Shown: one piece after another, positions 27,787 to 37,261 of the stretch
How positions within the stretch are numbered: position 1 is the stretch's first letter
How the letters are laid out: each line of letters opens with the position of its first letter
Origin: Altererythrobacter lutimaris
Lineage (GTDB): Bacteria; Pseudomonadota; Alphaproteobacteria; Sphingomonadales; Sphingomonadaceae
Direction: 5' to 3'
NCBI RefSeq assembly: GCF_013371495.1
Contig: NZ_JABWTA010000001.1
Location: 1,488,001-1,552,000 of the forward strand
DNA: 64,000 bases
Position numbers and translations under genes: made by a program
The notes under the pieces: model-generated
What the model was told of the DNA's origin: nothing
The model's input: the letters and a program-made list of their open reading frames with translations, nothing else
Database searches by the model: none

Positions 27787-29196
27787 ATGGCAAGTGCAAA
27801 AGACATCCTGAAAACCATGAAGGATGAAGAAATCGAATGGGTCGACCTGCGCTTCACGGACCCCAAGGGCAAGTGGCAGCACCTTTCCATGTGCGCCGAT
27901 GTCATGGACGAAGACGCGCTCGAAGACGGCCTGATGTTTGACGGCTCGTCCATCTCCGGCTGGAAGGTCATCAACGAATCTGACATGATCCTGAAGCCGG
28001 ATCTCAGCAATTCCTACATCGATCCGTTTAGCGCCACGCCGATGCTGGTGCTGTTCTGCGATATCGTGGAGCCTTCAACCGGCGAACTGTATGGCCGTGA
28101 CCCGCGCTCGACAGCCAAGCGCGCAGAAGCCTATCTCAAATCCACCGGCATTGGTGACACGGTCTATGTCGGCCCGGAACCTGAGTTTTTCATGTTCGAC
28201 GATGTGCGCTTCGAAGACGGCTATGCCGGATCAGGCTTTGCGATCGACGACATCGAGCTGCCAACCAACACCGGCAAGGAATATGAAGCGGGCAACATGG
28301 GCCACCGCCCGCGCGCAACCGGCGGATACTTCCCAGTCGCGCCTGTCGACAGCGCGATGGACATTCGCGGCGAAATGGTCGCAACGATGAAGGAAATCGG
28401 CTTGCCGATGGACAAGCATCACCACGAAGTTGCTGCCGCTCAGCACGAGCTTGGCATCACATTCGGTGACCTCGTCACGACCGCTGACCGCGTGCAGGTT
28501 TACAAGTACGTCGTGCAGCAAGTCGCCCATGCCTATGGCAAAACCGCGACCTTCATGCCGAAGCCGATCAAGGAAGATAACGGTTCAGGCATGCACACGC
28601 ATATGTCGATCTGGAAGGACGGCAAGCCGACTTTCGCTGGCAATGAGTATGCAGGTCTGTCGGAAACCTGCCTTCACTATATCGGCGGTGTCATCAAGCA
28701 CGCGAAAGCGCTGAACGCCTTCACCAACCCGACCACCAACAGCTACAAGCGTCTGGTGCCGGGCTTTGAAGCGCCTGTGCTGCTGGCTTACTCAGCGCGC
28801 AACCGCTCTGCTTCGTGTCGTATTCCATACGGTGCAGGCGACAAGGCCAAGCGCGTCGAGTTCCGCTTCCCGGATGCTCTGGCGAACCCGTACCTGTCAT
28901 TCTCAGCGCTGCTGATGGCTGGCCTCGACGGTATCCAGAACAAGATCCACCCGGGCGAAGCCATGGACAAGAACCTCTACGACCTCCCGCCTGCAGAGCT
29001 CGCAGAAGTTCCGACTGTGTGCGGTAGCTTGCGTGAAGCGCTGGAAGCACTGGAAGAAGACTACGAGTTCCTGCTGAAGGGCGATGTGTTCTCGAAGGAC
29101 CAGATCGATGCTTACGCAGAGCTGCTGTGGGAGCAGGTCTCGCGCATGGAAACGACGCCATGCCCGGTCGAATATGACATGTATTACAGCGCGTAA
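27787..29196 (+). CDS. glnA: Glutamine synthetase, type I
   Basis: GlnA makes glutamine from glutamate, ammonia and ATP as a dodecamer. The 469-residue length is classical for GSI-beta. Visible motifs are [11 protein letters not shown] near residue 55, the metal-site EPEFFMFD, the [18 protein letters not shown] block, and [10 protein letters not shown]. The adenylylation tyrosine is at codon 398 (KNLYDLPP), which is Tyr397 after methionine removal, so control by GlnE is expected in addition to GlnB. It ends at a strong terminator. Confidence 0.98.
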   Translation: MASAKDILKTMKDEEIEWVDLRFTDPKGKWQHLSMCADVMDEDALEDGLMFDGSSISGWKVINESDMILKPDLSNSYIDPFSATPMLVLFCDIVEPSTGELYGRDPRSTAKRAEAYLKSTGIGDTVYVGPEPEFFMFDDVRFEDGYAGSGFAIDDIELPTNTGKEYEAGNMGHRPRATGGYFPVAPVDSAMDIRGEMVATMKEIGLPMDKHHHEVAAAQHELGITFGDLVTTADRVQVYKYVVQQVAHAYGKTATFMPKPIKEDNGSGMHTHMSIWKDGKPTFAGNEYAGLSETCLHYIGGVIKHAKALNAFTNPTTNSYKRLVPGFEAPVLLAYSARNRSASCRIPYGAGDKAKRVEFRFPDALANPYLSFSALLMAGLDGIQNKIHPGEAMDKNLYDLPPAELAEVPTVCGSLREALEALEEDYEFLLKGDVFSKDQIDAYAELLWEQVSRMETTPCPVEYDMYYSA

Positions 29197-29250
29197 TTTG
29201 TTGGCCTACCGCTTCGCTACTTGAGACCGGTAGAGCTTAAAGCGAACACA

Positions 29251-29284
29251 AAGGGGCTCGACCGTCTGGTCGGGCCCCTTTTTT
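29251..29284 (+). terminator. Intrinsic terminator of glnA
   Basis: GGGGCTCGACC and GGTCGGGCCCC form an 11-pair stem (one G-T pair) with a four-base loop GTCT, followed by TTTTTT. It is a textbook Rho-independent terminator 55 bases after the glnA stop, so glnBA is closed from the receptor gene downstream. Confidence 0.92.
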
Positions 29285-29488
29285 GGTAGGAGCTTTCGTT
29301 GATTTACCTCGTTTCTGAGGCGTGGCTCTCGCGCAACGAACGGGCAAAATCGGCATGACTTGCCTCAACACGCGATTGACGCTGCAATTGCCATCAGCAA
29401 GGAGCGTGGCGTTCAAAACCACTTCGCCCAGCTGACCCCACGTTGGCGGGCCAACCTACTCATAGTCGATTGAACTCAAGGAACCGGC

Positions 29489-31840
29489 ATGAAACTCCCA
29501 ACGCATTTCCGCACAAGCGCTGCCGCTGTCGCGATCACCATGTCGCTCGGCATGGTCGCACCAGCCGCCGCTCAAGACGAAACCGCTGCCGAGGCTGAGA
29601 CCGATGATGGCGCTTTGCCTTCGATCATCGTTACAGCTCAACGCCGCGAAGAGAACATTCAGGATGTTCCGATTTCCGTCACCGCCATCAACAATGAAGC
29701 GCTGCAAGCGGTCAACAGCGGCGGGCAGGACATTCGCGCGCTGTCAGGCCGCGTTCCCAGCCTCGTCGTCGAATCCTCCTTCGGTCGTGTCTTCCCGCGC
29801 TTCTATATCCGCGGGCTTGGCAACACCGATTTCGACTACAACGCCTCGCAGCCAGTGAGCCTCATCTATGATGATCAAGTCCTCGAGAACCCGATCCTCA
29901 AAGGCTTCCCGGTATTCGACATGCAACAGGTCGAAGTGCTGCGCGGCCCGCAAGGCACTCTGTTTGGCCGCAATACACCGGCTGGCATCGTCAAATTCGA
30001 TTCGGTCAAACCGCGCGATTATGATGAAGGATATGCGCGCATATCCTACGGCCGCTTCAACAATGTGAACGCGGAAGCGGCAGTCAACCTCGCTGGTAAC
30101 GACACCTTCGCACTGCGCGTATCCGGCTTGTACCAGCGCCAGTCCGACTGGGTCGACAACGTCCTTCCGTCGGGCGAAGAGGACGACGCACTTGGCGGAT
30201 ATGAAGACTTCGCATTCCGCGTACAGGCTCTCCTCCAGCCCACCGATGACTTGGACATCCTGCTTACCGGCCAGCTGCGCGAGCTGGACGGGACAGCCCG
30301 CCTGTTCCGCGCGAACAATTTCACGCGCGGCGAGCGCGGCCTCAATGCCAATTTCGAACGCGACAGCGTCTCGATTGACGGCCAGAACGAGCAGGAACTT
30401 AGCGCACAGAACTTGTCAGCACGCATCACATACGATTTCGGCGCACTCTCGCTGATCTCTGTTACGAGCTGGTGGAATGCGGATTCCACTTCAGTCGGTG
30501 ACGTCGATGGCGGCTTCGGTGCAGAATTCCTGCCGCCTGAACTGACCGGCCCCGGCTTTATTCCGTTCACTGCGGAAACGCGTGACAGCGTGCCGAACCT
30601 TAAACAGTTCACGCAAGAGCTTCGCATCGCAAGCGACACGGATGGACCATTCAACTTCCAGGCTGGCCTGTTCTATTTCGACGAGAACCTTGAAATCGTC
30701 TCGGAGAACTACTCAACGCTGGGTGATCCGCTGAACGCGCCTGGCGGCGTGAACATTTTCGTCACGCAAGAACAGAACAGCGACGCATTCGGCCTGTTCG
30801 GCTCTGTCACCTATGACATCACCGAGCAGCTCAGCGTTACCGGCGGCATCCGCTATAATGACGACAGCCGCGATTTTGTCGTGGTTCGTAGCCAGGATAC
30901 GCAATTCCCTGACTTCCTGCAGAACCCGCTTGGCACTGTTACCCGGCAGGTTAGCGACGAGACCGTCACATGGGACGGTAGCGTAACCTACGAAGCGAGC
31001 GATGATGTCAATCTCTATGCTCGCGTTGCTCGTGGCTATCGCGCGCCGAGCATTCAGGGCCGGATCCTGTTCCCGCCAGCAACCGCCACGCCGCTTGAAG
31101 ACGGCGTTTCTGTTGCGGATTCGGAAACAATCACATCGTGGGAAGCAGGTCTCAAATCTACCTTGTTAGGCGGCCGTGCCCGCTTCAACCTCTCAGGCTT
31201 CCTCTACAATCTCAACGATGCGCAGCTCACGGCTGTGGGCGGCGATGTCAACGCGAACCGCGTGATCAATGCAGACAATGTACGCGGCTACGGGTTCGAG
31301 ATGGATGCAGAGCTGGCAGCGACAGACAATCTGCTGCTGACTGCAAGCCTCAGCTACAATGACACAGAGATCCAGGACGACGATCTGACCACGGCTGCAT
31401 GCGGCGGTGTGCGGGTCGACACATTCCCGGACGTGTCGCTGTGCACGATCCTCGATCCGATCGAAGTGGCTGCCGCTCCATTCTCAGCCGCCATTGTCAA
31501 CATTGACGGCAACAGCCTGCCGCAAGCTCCGAAGTGGATTGCGAACTGGACCGCACGCTATGGCCAGCCGGTCGGCGACGGTGAAGTCTACATCTTCACC
31601 GACTGGGCCTACCGTTCGAAGATCAACTTCTTCCTCTATGAGTCGGTTGAATTCCAGGATCGCAGGCTGCTCGAAGGCGGTGTGCGCGTTGGCTACAAGA
31701 CCGATGGCTACGAGATTGCGGGCTTCGTGCGCAACATCACTAATGACACATCGGCTGTCAGCGGCATCGACTTCAACAACCTGACTGCAATGGTCAATGA
31801 GCCTCGCATCTGGGGCATCGAAGCGAGCATCAACTGGTAA
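29489..31840 (+). CDS. TonB-dependent outer membrane receptor
   Basis: This 783-residue outer membrane receptor imports an unknown large substrate (siderophore, vitamin, glycan or lipid-like). It has a signal peptide (cleavage likely after MVAPAAAQ), then the plug domain beginning near IIVTAQRREENIQDVPISV, with LRGPQGTLFGRNTPAG, and a barrel of repeated aromatic strands ending in the C-terminal tryptophan of IEASINW that BAM recognises. The ribosome site is AAGGAA five bases upstream. The gene is isolated between two terminators, with no ExbB, ExbD, TonB, regulator or enzyme gene beside it, so the substrate cannot be guessed. Confidence 0.94.
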   Translation: MKLPTHFRTSAAAVAITMSLGMVAPAAAQDETAAEAETDDGALPSIIVTAQRREENIQDVPISVTAINNEALQAVNSGGQDIRALSGRVPSLVVESSFGRVFPRFYIRGLGNTDFDYNASQPVSLIYDDQVLENPILKGFPVFDMQQVEVLRGPQGTLFGRNTPAGIVKFDSVKPRDYDEGYARISYGRFNNVNAEAAVNLAGNDTFALRVSGLYQRQSDWVDNVLPSGEEDDALGGYEDFAFRVQALLQPTDDLDILLTGQLRELDGTARLFRANNFTRGERGLNANFERDSVSIDGQNEQELSAQNLSARITYDFGALSLISVTSWWNADSTSVGDVDGGFGAEFLPPELTGPGFIPFTAETRDSVPNLKQFTQELRIASDTDGPFNFQAGLFYFDENLEIVSENYSTLGDPLNAPGGVNIFVTQEQNSDAFGLFGSVTYDITEQLSVTGGIRYNDDSRDFVVVRSQDTQFPDFLQNPLGTVTRQVSDETVTWDGSVTYEASDDVNLYARVARGYRAPSIQGRILFPPATATPLEDGVSVADSETITSWEAGLKSTLLGGRARFNLSGFLYNLNDAQLTAVGGDVNANRVINADNVRGYGFEMDAELAATDNLLLTASLSYNDTEIQDDDLTTAACGGVRVDTFPDVSLCTILDPIEVAAAPFSAAIVNIDGNSLPQAPKWIANWTARYGQPVGDGEVYIFTDWAYRSKINFFLYESVEFQDRRLLEGGVRVGYKTDGYEIAGFVRNITNDTSAVSGIDFNNLTAMVNEPRIWGIEASINW

Positions 31841-31902
31841 GCGGATGACCTTGTGAACGGTCTCGCCATGGGATCGGTCGCGAGAAGCAAATCGCAAAAG
31901 AC

Positions 31903-31934
31903 AAGGCCGCTCGGGAAACCGGGCGGCCTTTTTC
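31903..31934 (+). terminator. Intrinsic terminator of the TonB-dependent receptor
   Basis: AAGGCCGCTCGG and CCGGGCGGCCTT form a 12-pair stem (with one G-T pair) around the GAAA tetraloop, followed by TTTCTC. It lies about 60 bases after the receptor stop and is a clear Rho-independent terminator. Confidence 0.9.
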
Positions 31935-32310
31935 TCGTCGCTCGTCAACTAGTCTCGCCGCGACCGTCCCATTTCCTACATCCGGCCTGCGAGCTACAGA
32001 ATCGGACGCACTTTGAAACTTTGCATCCATCCTTCGCGGACTATGAAACCCCCCCCATCAGTTTTGGAAAAATAGGAAAAGTGTCAACTTTGTTGGAAAC
32101 GCCAAATACAGCAGAGTTCTACGGTGTTGCGGCCCATTTTGCGAAGTTGACAGGTGTCAACTTTGTCAACTTTGTTGGAAAGGCGCGCATGAGGCCAAAA
32201 ACCTCTTGATCGCACCGCGCTCCCCGGCTGTTTGAAGGAAAGTGTTTTCCTACTCGCGGCAAACGTGCCTAATCCCTCGGCCTCTAAATTTTCCGTTCGA
32301 GAGGCCCACC
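31934..32310. other. Repeat-bearing non-coding region before the endolysin
   Basis: Apart from repeats I see no gene here. The open frames of 118 and 78 residues on the two strands have no ribosome site or recognisable product, and the first spans the receptor terminator. The region is more AT-rich than its surroundings between about 32040 and 32190. It holds two or three copies of a GTCAACTTTGT element and a perfect 9-base inverted repeat, described separately. Confidence 0.5.
32081..32181. repeat. GTCAACTTTGT direct repeats with an inverted repeat
   Basis: GTGTCAACTTTGTTGGAAA occurs at 32081-32099. At 32154-32181 the same element occurs with an internal duplication, reading GTGTCAACTTT then GTCAACTTTGTTGGAAA. 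In addition AAGTTGACA (32144-32152) and TGTCAACTT (32155-32163) form a perfect 9-base inverted repeat with GG between. The arrangement is compatible with an operator set, a plasmid- or phage-like iteron, or a dispersed genomic repeat. Confidence 0.7.
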
Positions 32311-32922
32311 ATGAACGCACCCTGCCCTACCCCCGATTCTTCCGCCCGCAAGCCGATCTTCGACAAGGTCCGCGAATTCATCGGTCGCAGTTTCAAGCAA
32401 AGCGAAGTCCGAATGATCGACGGGGCACTTGATGCCCTGTTACCAAACTCATGCCCGCGACAGGTCAGCGAAGCGGGTATCGCTCTTATCAAACGCTTCG
32501 AAGGATGCGCGCGGCTGCGCACCGACGGCCTTGTTGAAGCCTATCCCGACCCTGGCACAGGCGGTGCGCCCTACACCATCGGGTGGGGGGCGACAGGACC
32601 CGATATCGATGCGCATACAGTGTGGTCACAAGAGCAATGCAATACGCGGCTCGAACAGGACATTGCTCGCCACGCGCGCGATGTACGCCAAGCGATTGGC
32701 GATACGCCGACGACGCAAGCGCAATTCGATGCCCTGGTCAGCTTTCACTACAATACCGGCGCGATTGGCCGGGCGACGCTGACGGAGAAACACAAGGCAC
32801 TGGACTTTGCGGGCGCGGCGGATGAGTTTCAGCGGTGGAACCGCGCAGGCGGACGTATCCTGAAAGGGCTTGTCCGGCGGCGCGGCGCAGAAGCGAAGTT
32901 GTATCGGGGAAGTTTTATCTGA
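32311..32922 (+). CDS. Phage-type lysozyme/endolysin (GH24)
   Basis: A muramidase that cleaves peptidoglycan between MurNAc and GlcNAc. The 203-residue protein has an N-terminal segment (about 13-47, KPIFDKVREFIGRSFKQSEV) like those on phage endolysins, and a GH24 domain with the catalytic set E64 (KRFEGCARL), D80 (YPDPGTGG) and T89 (YTIGWGAT). There is no signal peptide or SAR-type helix, so export would need a holin; none is adjacent. The ATG at 32311 has GAGAGG upstream; the longer open frame from 32242 is not supported. It may be a domesticated phage gene. Confidence 0.88.
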   Translation: MNAPCPTPDSSARKPIFDKVREFIGRSFKQSEVRMIDGALDALLPNSCPRQVSEAGIALIKRFEGCARLRTDGLVEAYPDPGTGGAPYTIGWGATGPDIDAHTVWSQEQCNTRLEQDIARHARDVRQAIGDTPTTQAQFDALVSFHYNTGAIGRATLTEKHKALDFAGAADEFQRWNRAGGRILKGLVRRRGAEAKLYRGSFI

Positions 32923-32990
32923 GTGTCCGAGCCACCCACGATTATTCGTTGGGTACGGTTTCGACATCCATCGAACCCTTGCGGCACCGG

Positions 32991-33053
32991 CCCACTCCCC
33001 CTCCCGACCACCCAGTCAGGATTATCCCATGGGTGGTCGGGAGGGGGAGTGGG
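32991..33053. repeat. Perfect 24-base inverted repeat between convergent genes
   Basis: The arms 32991-33014 and 33030-33053 are exact reverse complements (each 24 bases, the right arm reading TGGGTGGTCGGG then AGGGGGAGTGGG) around a 15-base loop. The stem is purely G-rich on one strand and C-rich on the other, and lies between the stops of the endolysin and tamB genes. No T-run follows either arm. It may act as a two-way transcription stop, or be a copy of a repeated intergenic palindrome. Confidence 0.85.
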
Positions 33054-33073
33054 ATGGCACAGCAAACGAATGG

Positions 33074-36000
33074 CTAATAATCCCGGCTAACCTCTGCCAC
33101 CACGCTGTCGCGCCCAATTGTCGAGACGCTGCCAAGCAGCGAAAGCCAGCTGGTCACGCGAAACTCGACGGAGGTGGCGCTATAGGCACGTCCATCTGTC
33201 ACCAGTTCGATATAGAACCGCTTGCCAAGGTTCTTGCCGAGCGCGACGCCGGTCCCACGGTCGAGCGCCGGGTCCGCGCTGACAATGCGCAACCGGTCGA
33301 GACCAATCGCGCTCCTCAACTGATTGATCGGATCAAGTCCTGAACCACCTCTGAGGCTCGCGAGCGCGGTGCCCAATTGCAAAGCGTCAGTTGCAGAAAG
33401 CGAGGTTATGGAATCGCCAAACAGCAGGCGGGAAAGAATCTCTTCTTCCGGCATAGCCGGGTTGGAATTGAAAGCGATCCGCGGCTCAAGCGCATTGCCC
33501 TGAACGCTGACACTTACATCCAGGCCGTTCTGATCGGTCTCCGCCAAAATATCCAGGCGCGGATCGATTGGTTGGTTTTCATCAAATTCGATGCGCCCGC
33601 GTGTGATTTCAAAGCGCGTTCCGGCAAAACTGTAGAAACCGCGCACGATACGCGCTTCGCCGCCAATGCGGGGATCATCCGTCGTGCCGCGCAGGACAAT
33701 ATCCGCGCCCCACTCACTGTCGAGGCCCATGCCATCGACATCGATCCGGCTGCGGGTCGAGGCATCGATGAGATAGCGCCAAGGCGAAGCCACACGAGTG
33801 GTCTGCGTTTCGCTGTCGTCGCGGTTGATCTCGCGCGTGTTAATCGAGGGGACGCGCACATCTTCCGCGGCGGTACCAAGCTTCCAGCTTGCGCGATTGA
33901 TGCGGACACGGCCTGCGATTGTTCCCCCGCGGCCATCGGAAACGATCCGCAAGGGACCGGTGATGGTTGCGGAGAGGCCGGCAGCATCGAGGAGGTTAGC
34001 ATTGTCGGCTGCAATCTTGATGTCGAGCCCCGGCCCGCGCGATGCGCTGAGATTGGCAAGGTCAACCGTGCCGCTTCCGCTCACTTTGCCGCCATTGCTC
34101 GCTTCGCCGGCGAATCGCGTGAGGCGCAAGGTCGAGCCCGCAAAGCTGCCGCGTACGCTGGCATCCCGCACATCGGTGCCTGACAAGCCGCTGCGAACGC
34201 GCAGGCTGTCACTGCTCAGATTCCCGCGCACTTGCGGATCGGCAAGCGTTCCGGTCGCGCTTGCAGTGACTTCAACCGGCCCGGTGAGATCGAATGCGTC
34301 AATGGCGGCAAGACGCCACAACTCCGCGGCGCTGCCATCGTAGCGCAGGGCGCCATTCAAGCGCCCTGCCTGCAGCCGCTGCCACAAGGAGCCGCGCGCA
34401 TTGAGATCGGAAACTCTCGCCCGGATCTGGCCAAGGCGCTTGCTATCATCGCTTATCAGGCCTTGCAGTGTAAGCTCGCCAGGCTGCAAATCACTCACCA
34501 CTGCGACATCAAGCGGTGGGGAAGACAGCACTAGGCCGGAGCGCGTCAAATCATTGAAACGCAGCCGCGCATTGCCCGTCGCGAGGCGGTCAGGACGGTC
34601 TTCAAATTCGACGATGCCGGAGACTGTCCCGCCGAAACCCAGATCGTCCACTGCAAGGTCTGCCAGCGAAAGCGGCATGTCAGACAGCTTAAGGGAGAGG
34701 CTCGTTCGCGGGCCGCCCATCACGCCTTCCGCCAGCATGCGGCCCTGCCCAATATCAAGCCGGGAGGGAGCGAGCCGCCAACCGCCGGCCTCTTGCGCGG
34801 TGAGTACCGCTGCGCGCGGCATTGCGATCGTGCGCCCGGCGAGCTCACCCCGCGCAATCGCAGCGATCCGTTCAGCAGAGAATGTGCTGTTGACGTCAAG
34901 CGCAAACCGGCTCCCACGCCGACCAGTGACGGAGCCTGTCACGCTTCCACGCTCGCCATTCCAGTCAGCTTTTGCGGCAACGCGCCCGACTTGCAACGTG
35001 CCATAGCTGATGCCGCGCCCGGTTAAATCCCCGGTGACGACGGCACCTTGTTCGCCAAAGCTGCCTTGCGCGTCGATAACGGCCGAGCCGATACGGATCG
35101 GTGTCGCGCCGCTGAAACGCGCGTCTTTAGCCTGCAGATTGAGCGTGAAGGCCTGACCGCTCGGCTGCGGCGCAAGTCCGATAGTGCCGTCAAGCCCGCC
35201 GCCTGAAAGTCTTAGATTGCCGCGAGCGCCGCCATCGAGCAAATCAAGCGCGCCAGCCACTTGCGTGTCGCTCACCCGCAAGCTTTCGACCGCCAATCGC
35301 GCCGGAGCTTCGGCTGGTGTCACAAGATCGAAAACGCCATCGAACGTGCCGAGCAGCGACTGTCCTTCAGCGTCGATTGCAAAGCCTTGCTCGCTTGGCG
35401 CAAGCGCAAGTGTCACGTCGCGAATACCCGCCGCCGGAAATGGCTCCGCCAGCACAAGCCGCGCTTCCGGACCTGCGCCAGTAATCGCGCCGTCCACAGT
35501 GAAAGCGCCATAGTTCGCTTGCGCACCCGAGCCGCTAAACACGGTTCGATCACCTTCAACGCTTCCGCTCAATGCCAGCTGGAGCTGGTCGGAAGTAAGA
35601 TTGAGATCGCGCAGCAGGATGGGCTGCCCGCTCCCTAGCGTCACCCCGCCGCGAAAGGCAACGGGGTCGCCTGCAAGCGTCTGAACAGTGTTGTTCGAGA
35701 CCTGCGTCATGCGGCCCGCAAAGTTCGCCGCCAGCTTCCAATCCGAGCCAAGATTAAAGCGGAACTTCGCATTGGCATCGGCTTGCCCGAAGCCGTCGAG
35801 CGCAAGACCATTCCCCCGCGCTTCGCCTGCTAGAGCGTAAGTGCCAGCGGCTGGATCACCCCGGAGCGTGCTCGTCGCGCGCAGCTGCGGGAAACGGGCG
35901 CTCAGATTGTCCGAAATGAGCAGGCCAGCTTGAGAATAAGTCAGATCACCTGTCAAAGCGCCTTGTTTGAGCAAATCATCCAGCGTGGCGTTGCCTGTCT

Positions 36001-37261
36001 CAATTGCTTGCAAAGTCACATTGAGCGGAATCCGCCAATCGCTGCCGTCAAATCGCGCGGTACCATCTTGCGCTAGAGTTGCCAGCACTGTCTCGCCTGA
36101 AACCAGCTCGCCGACACGCAGCTCATGCGGGACTTCGAGATCGCGGAACGCCCCGTTGAGTTCAGCTGTCAGACGTGTGTTGTTGAGGACAAGGCTTTCG
36201 CCAAACAACGCAGGATCGCGCAGACGCGCCGTCAGATCGAAATCATCAAACGCATTGCCAGCCAGATCGACCGCGCCTTCGCCGCTCGCGCTCAGCGCGG
36301 TGCTGACGATGCGGAGCGATCCATCAAATGTGCTTTCTTCCAGCGTGCCGTCCGCCTTGAGGGACAGACCCGAACCGATCGCACGCCCCACCAAGCCGTC
36401 GATCTGCTGAGCCGGCGTAACGCGCCCGATCACACCGTATTGGCCACTTCTGTTGGTTACCCGAAAGCCTGCAACGCGCGCATCGTCCTGCTTGACCAGC
36501 AAATGCCCGACCCATTCGCTCCACGTGCCATCGCCTTCTAGCCTGGCAGTGTAACCTTGTTCAGCTCCAGTGAGCCGTGCAAGGACGCCATCCCGAGGCG
36601 CATCGTAAGCGAGCGAAAGGTCAAACACATCGCCATCCGGTTCCGCTTCGATCAGCAGCGCCAGGCTGTCTTGTCGACCCAACTGCCCCTTCGCATTGGC
36701 AAAGACACGGCCGGAACGAATATCGACTTCAGCGCTCAGATCGACCCGCTCAGCCTCATCGCTGAGCACACCGGGAGCAAGCGTCAAACCTTCGACCGCA
36801 AACCGGTCAATCCGAATATCAAAGTCCGGCAAAACCGGTGCATCAGGATCACCGGGAAGCAGCTCCGGCAAGCGCTCAAGCGTTCCGCGCTTCGCGGTCA
36901 ATTCACGAACATCGAGCCCGCTCGTCAGCCAAGCCAGCGGGTTCCAGTCGAGGACCACCTCGGGAATGCGCAGAAAAACACCCTTGGGATCAGACAGCAC
37001 GACGTCATGCAACGTCGCCTGCGCATAAATATCGCCTTCGATCCGCCCGACGGAGAAACGCAGGCCCGAAGCCGGCGAGACCTCGGCTATCTGGTTCGCC
37101 ACAAAGCGTTTGCCGATGGGCGAGCCTAGGAAAAGCGCGCCAGCGAGCATGACCGCTACGACAGCAGCAAGCGCCCAGCCGAGCCGCTTCAACCAGCGTC
37201 GCTTGCGCTTTCGAACCGGTGTGTCCGGTTCTTCCTCATGCCGTGGATCATCGTAGGGCAT
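33074..37261 (-). CDS. tamB: Translocation and assembly module subunit TamB
   Basis: TamB is an inner-membrane-anchored periplasmic protein that spans to TamA and takes part in outer membrane protein insertion and phospholipid transport. The 1395-residue protein has a basic cytoplasmic tail (KRKRRWLKR), one anchor helix (about residues 28-46), a very long beta-rich groove of repeating short strands, and the C-terminal DUF490 domain (WRYLIDASTRSRIDVDGMGL, RGFYSFAGTRFEITRGRIEF, EEILSRLLFGDSITSLS). It starts within the tamA stop (TGATG). The length is within the family range (about 1200-1500). Confidence 0.95.
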   Translation of the reverse strand: MPYDDPRHEEEPDTPVRKRKRRWLKRLGWALAAVVAVMLAGALFLGSPIGKRFVANQIAEVSPASGLRFSVGRIEGDIYAQATLHDVVLSDPKGVFLRIPEVVLDWNPLAWLTSGLDVRELTAKRGTLERLPELLPGDPDAPVLPDFDIRIDRFAVEGLTLAPGVLSDEAERVDLSAEVDIRSGRVFANAKGQLGRQDSLALLIEAEPDGDVFDLSLAYDAPRDGVLARLTGAEQGYTARLEGDGTWSEWVGHLLVKQDDARVAGFRVTNRSGQYGVIGRVTPAQQIDGLVGRAIGSGLSLKADGTLEESTFDGSLRIVSTALSASGEGAVDLAGNAFDDFDLTARLRDPALFGESLVLNNTRLTAELNGAFRDLEVPHELRVGELVSGETVLATLAQDGTARFDGSDWRIPLNVTLQAIETGNATLDDLLKQGALTGDLTYSQAGLLISDNLSARFPQLRATSTLRGDPAAGTYALAGEARGNGLALDGFGQADANAKFRFNLGSDWKLAANFAGRMTQVSNNTVQTLAGDPVAFRGGVTLGSGQPILLRDLNLTSDQLQLALSGSVEGDRTVFSGSGAQANYGAFTVDGAITGAGPEARLVLAEPFPAAGIRDVTLALAPSEQGFAIDAEGQSLLGTFDGVFDLVTPAEAPARLAVESLRVSDTQVAGALDLLDGGARGNLRLSGGGLDGTIGLAPQPSGQAFTLNLQAKDARFSGATPIRIGSAVIDAQGSFGEQGAVVTGDLTGRGISYGTLQVGRVAAKADWNGERGSVTGSVTGRRGSRFALDVNSTFSAERIAAIARGELAGRTIAMPRAAVLTAQEAGGWRLAPSRLDIGQGRMLAEGVMGGPRTSLSLKLSDMPLSLADLAVDDLGFGGTVSGIVEFEDRPDRLATGNARLRFNDLTRSGLVLSSPPLDVAVVSDLQPGELTLQGLISDDSKRLGQIRARVSDLNARGSLWQRLQAGRLNGALRYDGSAAELWRLAAIDAFDLTGPVEVTASATGTLADPQVRGNLSSDSLRVRSGLSGTDVRDASVRGSFAGSTLRLTRFAGEASNGGKVSGSGTVDLANLSASRGPGLDIKIAADNANLLDAAGLSATITGPLRIVSDGRGGTIAGRVRINRASWKLGTAAEDVRVPSINTREINRDDSETQTTRVASPWRYLIDASTRSRIDVDGMGLDSEWGADIVLRGTTDDPRIGGEARIVRGFYSFAGTRFEITRGRIEFDENQPIDPRLDILAETDQNGLDVSVSVQGNALEPRIAFNSNPAMPEEEILSRLLFGDSITSLSATDALQLGTALASLRGGSGLDPINQLRSAIGLDRLRIVSADPALDRGTGVALGKNLGKRFYIELVTDGRAYSATSVEFRVTSWLSLLGSVSTIGRDSVVAEVSRDY

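Noticed and set aside
31853..32209. 118-residue open frame on the plus strand after the TonB receptor
   Set aside because: It spans the receptor terminator and the repeat cluster, has no ribosome site and no recognisable features.
31934..33073. Prophage remnant
   Set aside because: Only one phage-like gene is present, with no integrase, structural genes, tRNA or attachment repeats; the idea is kept only as part of the endolysin finding.
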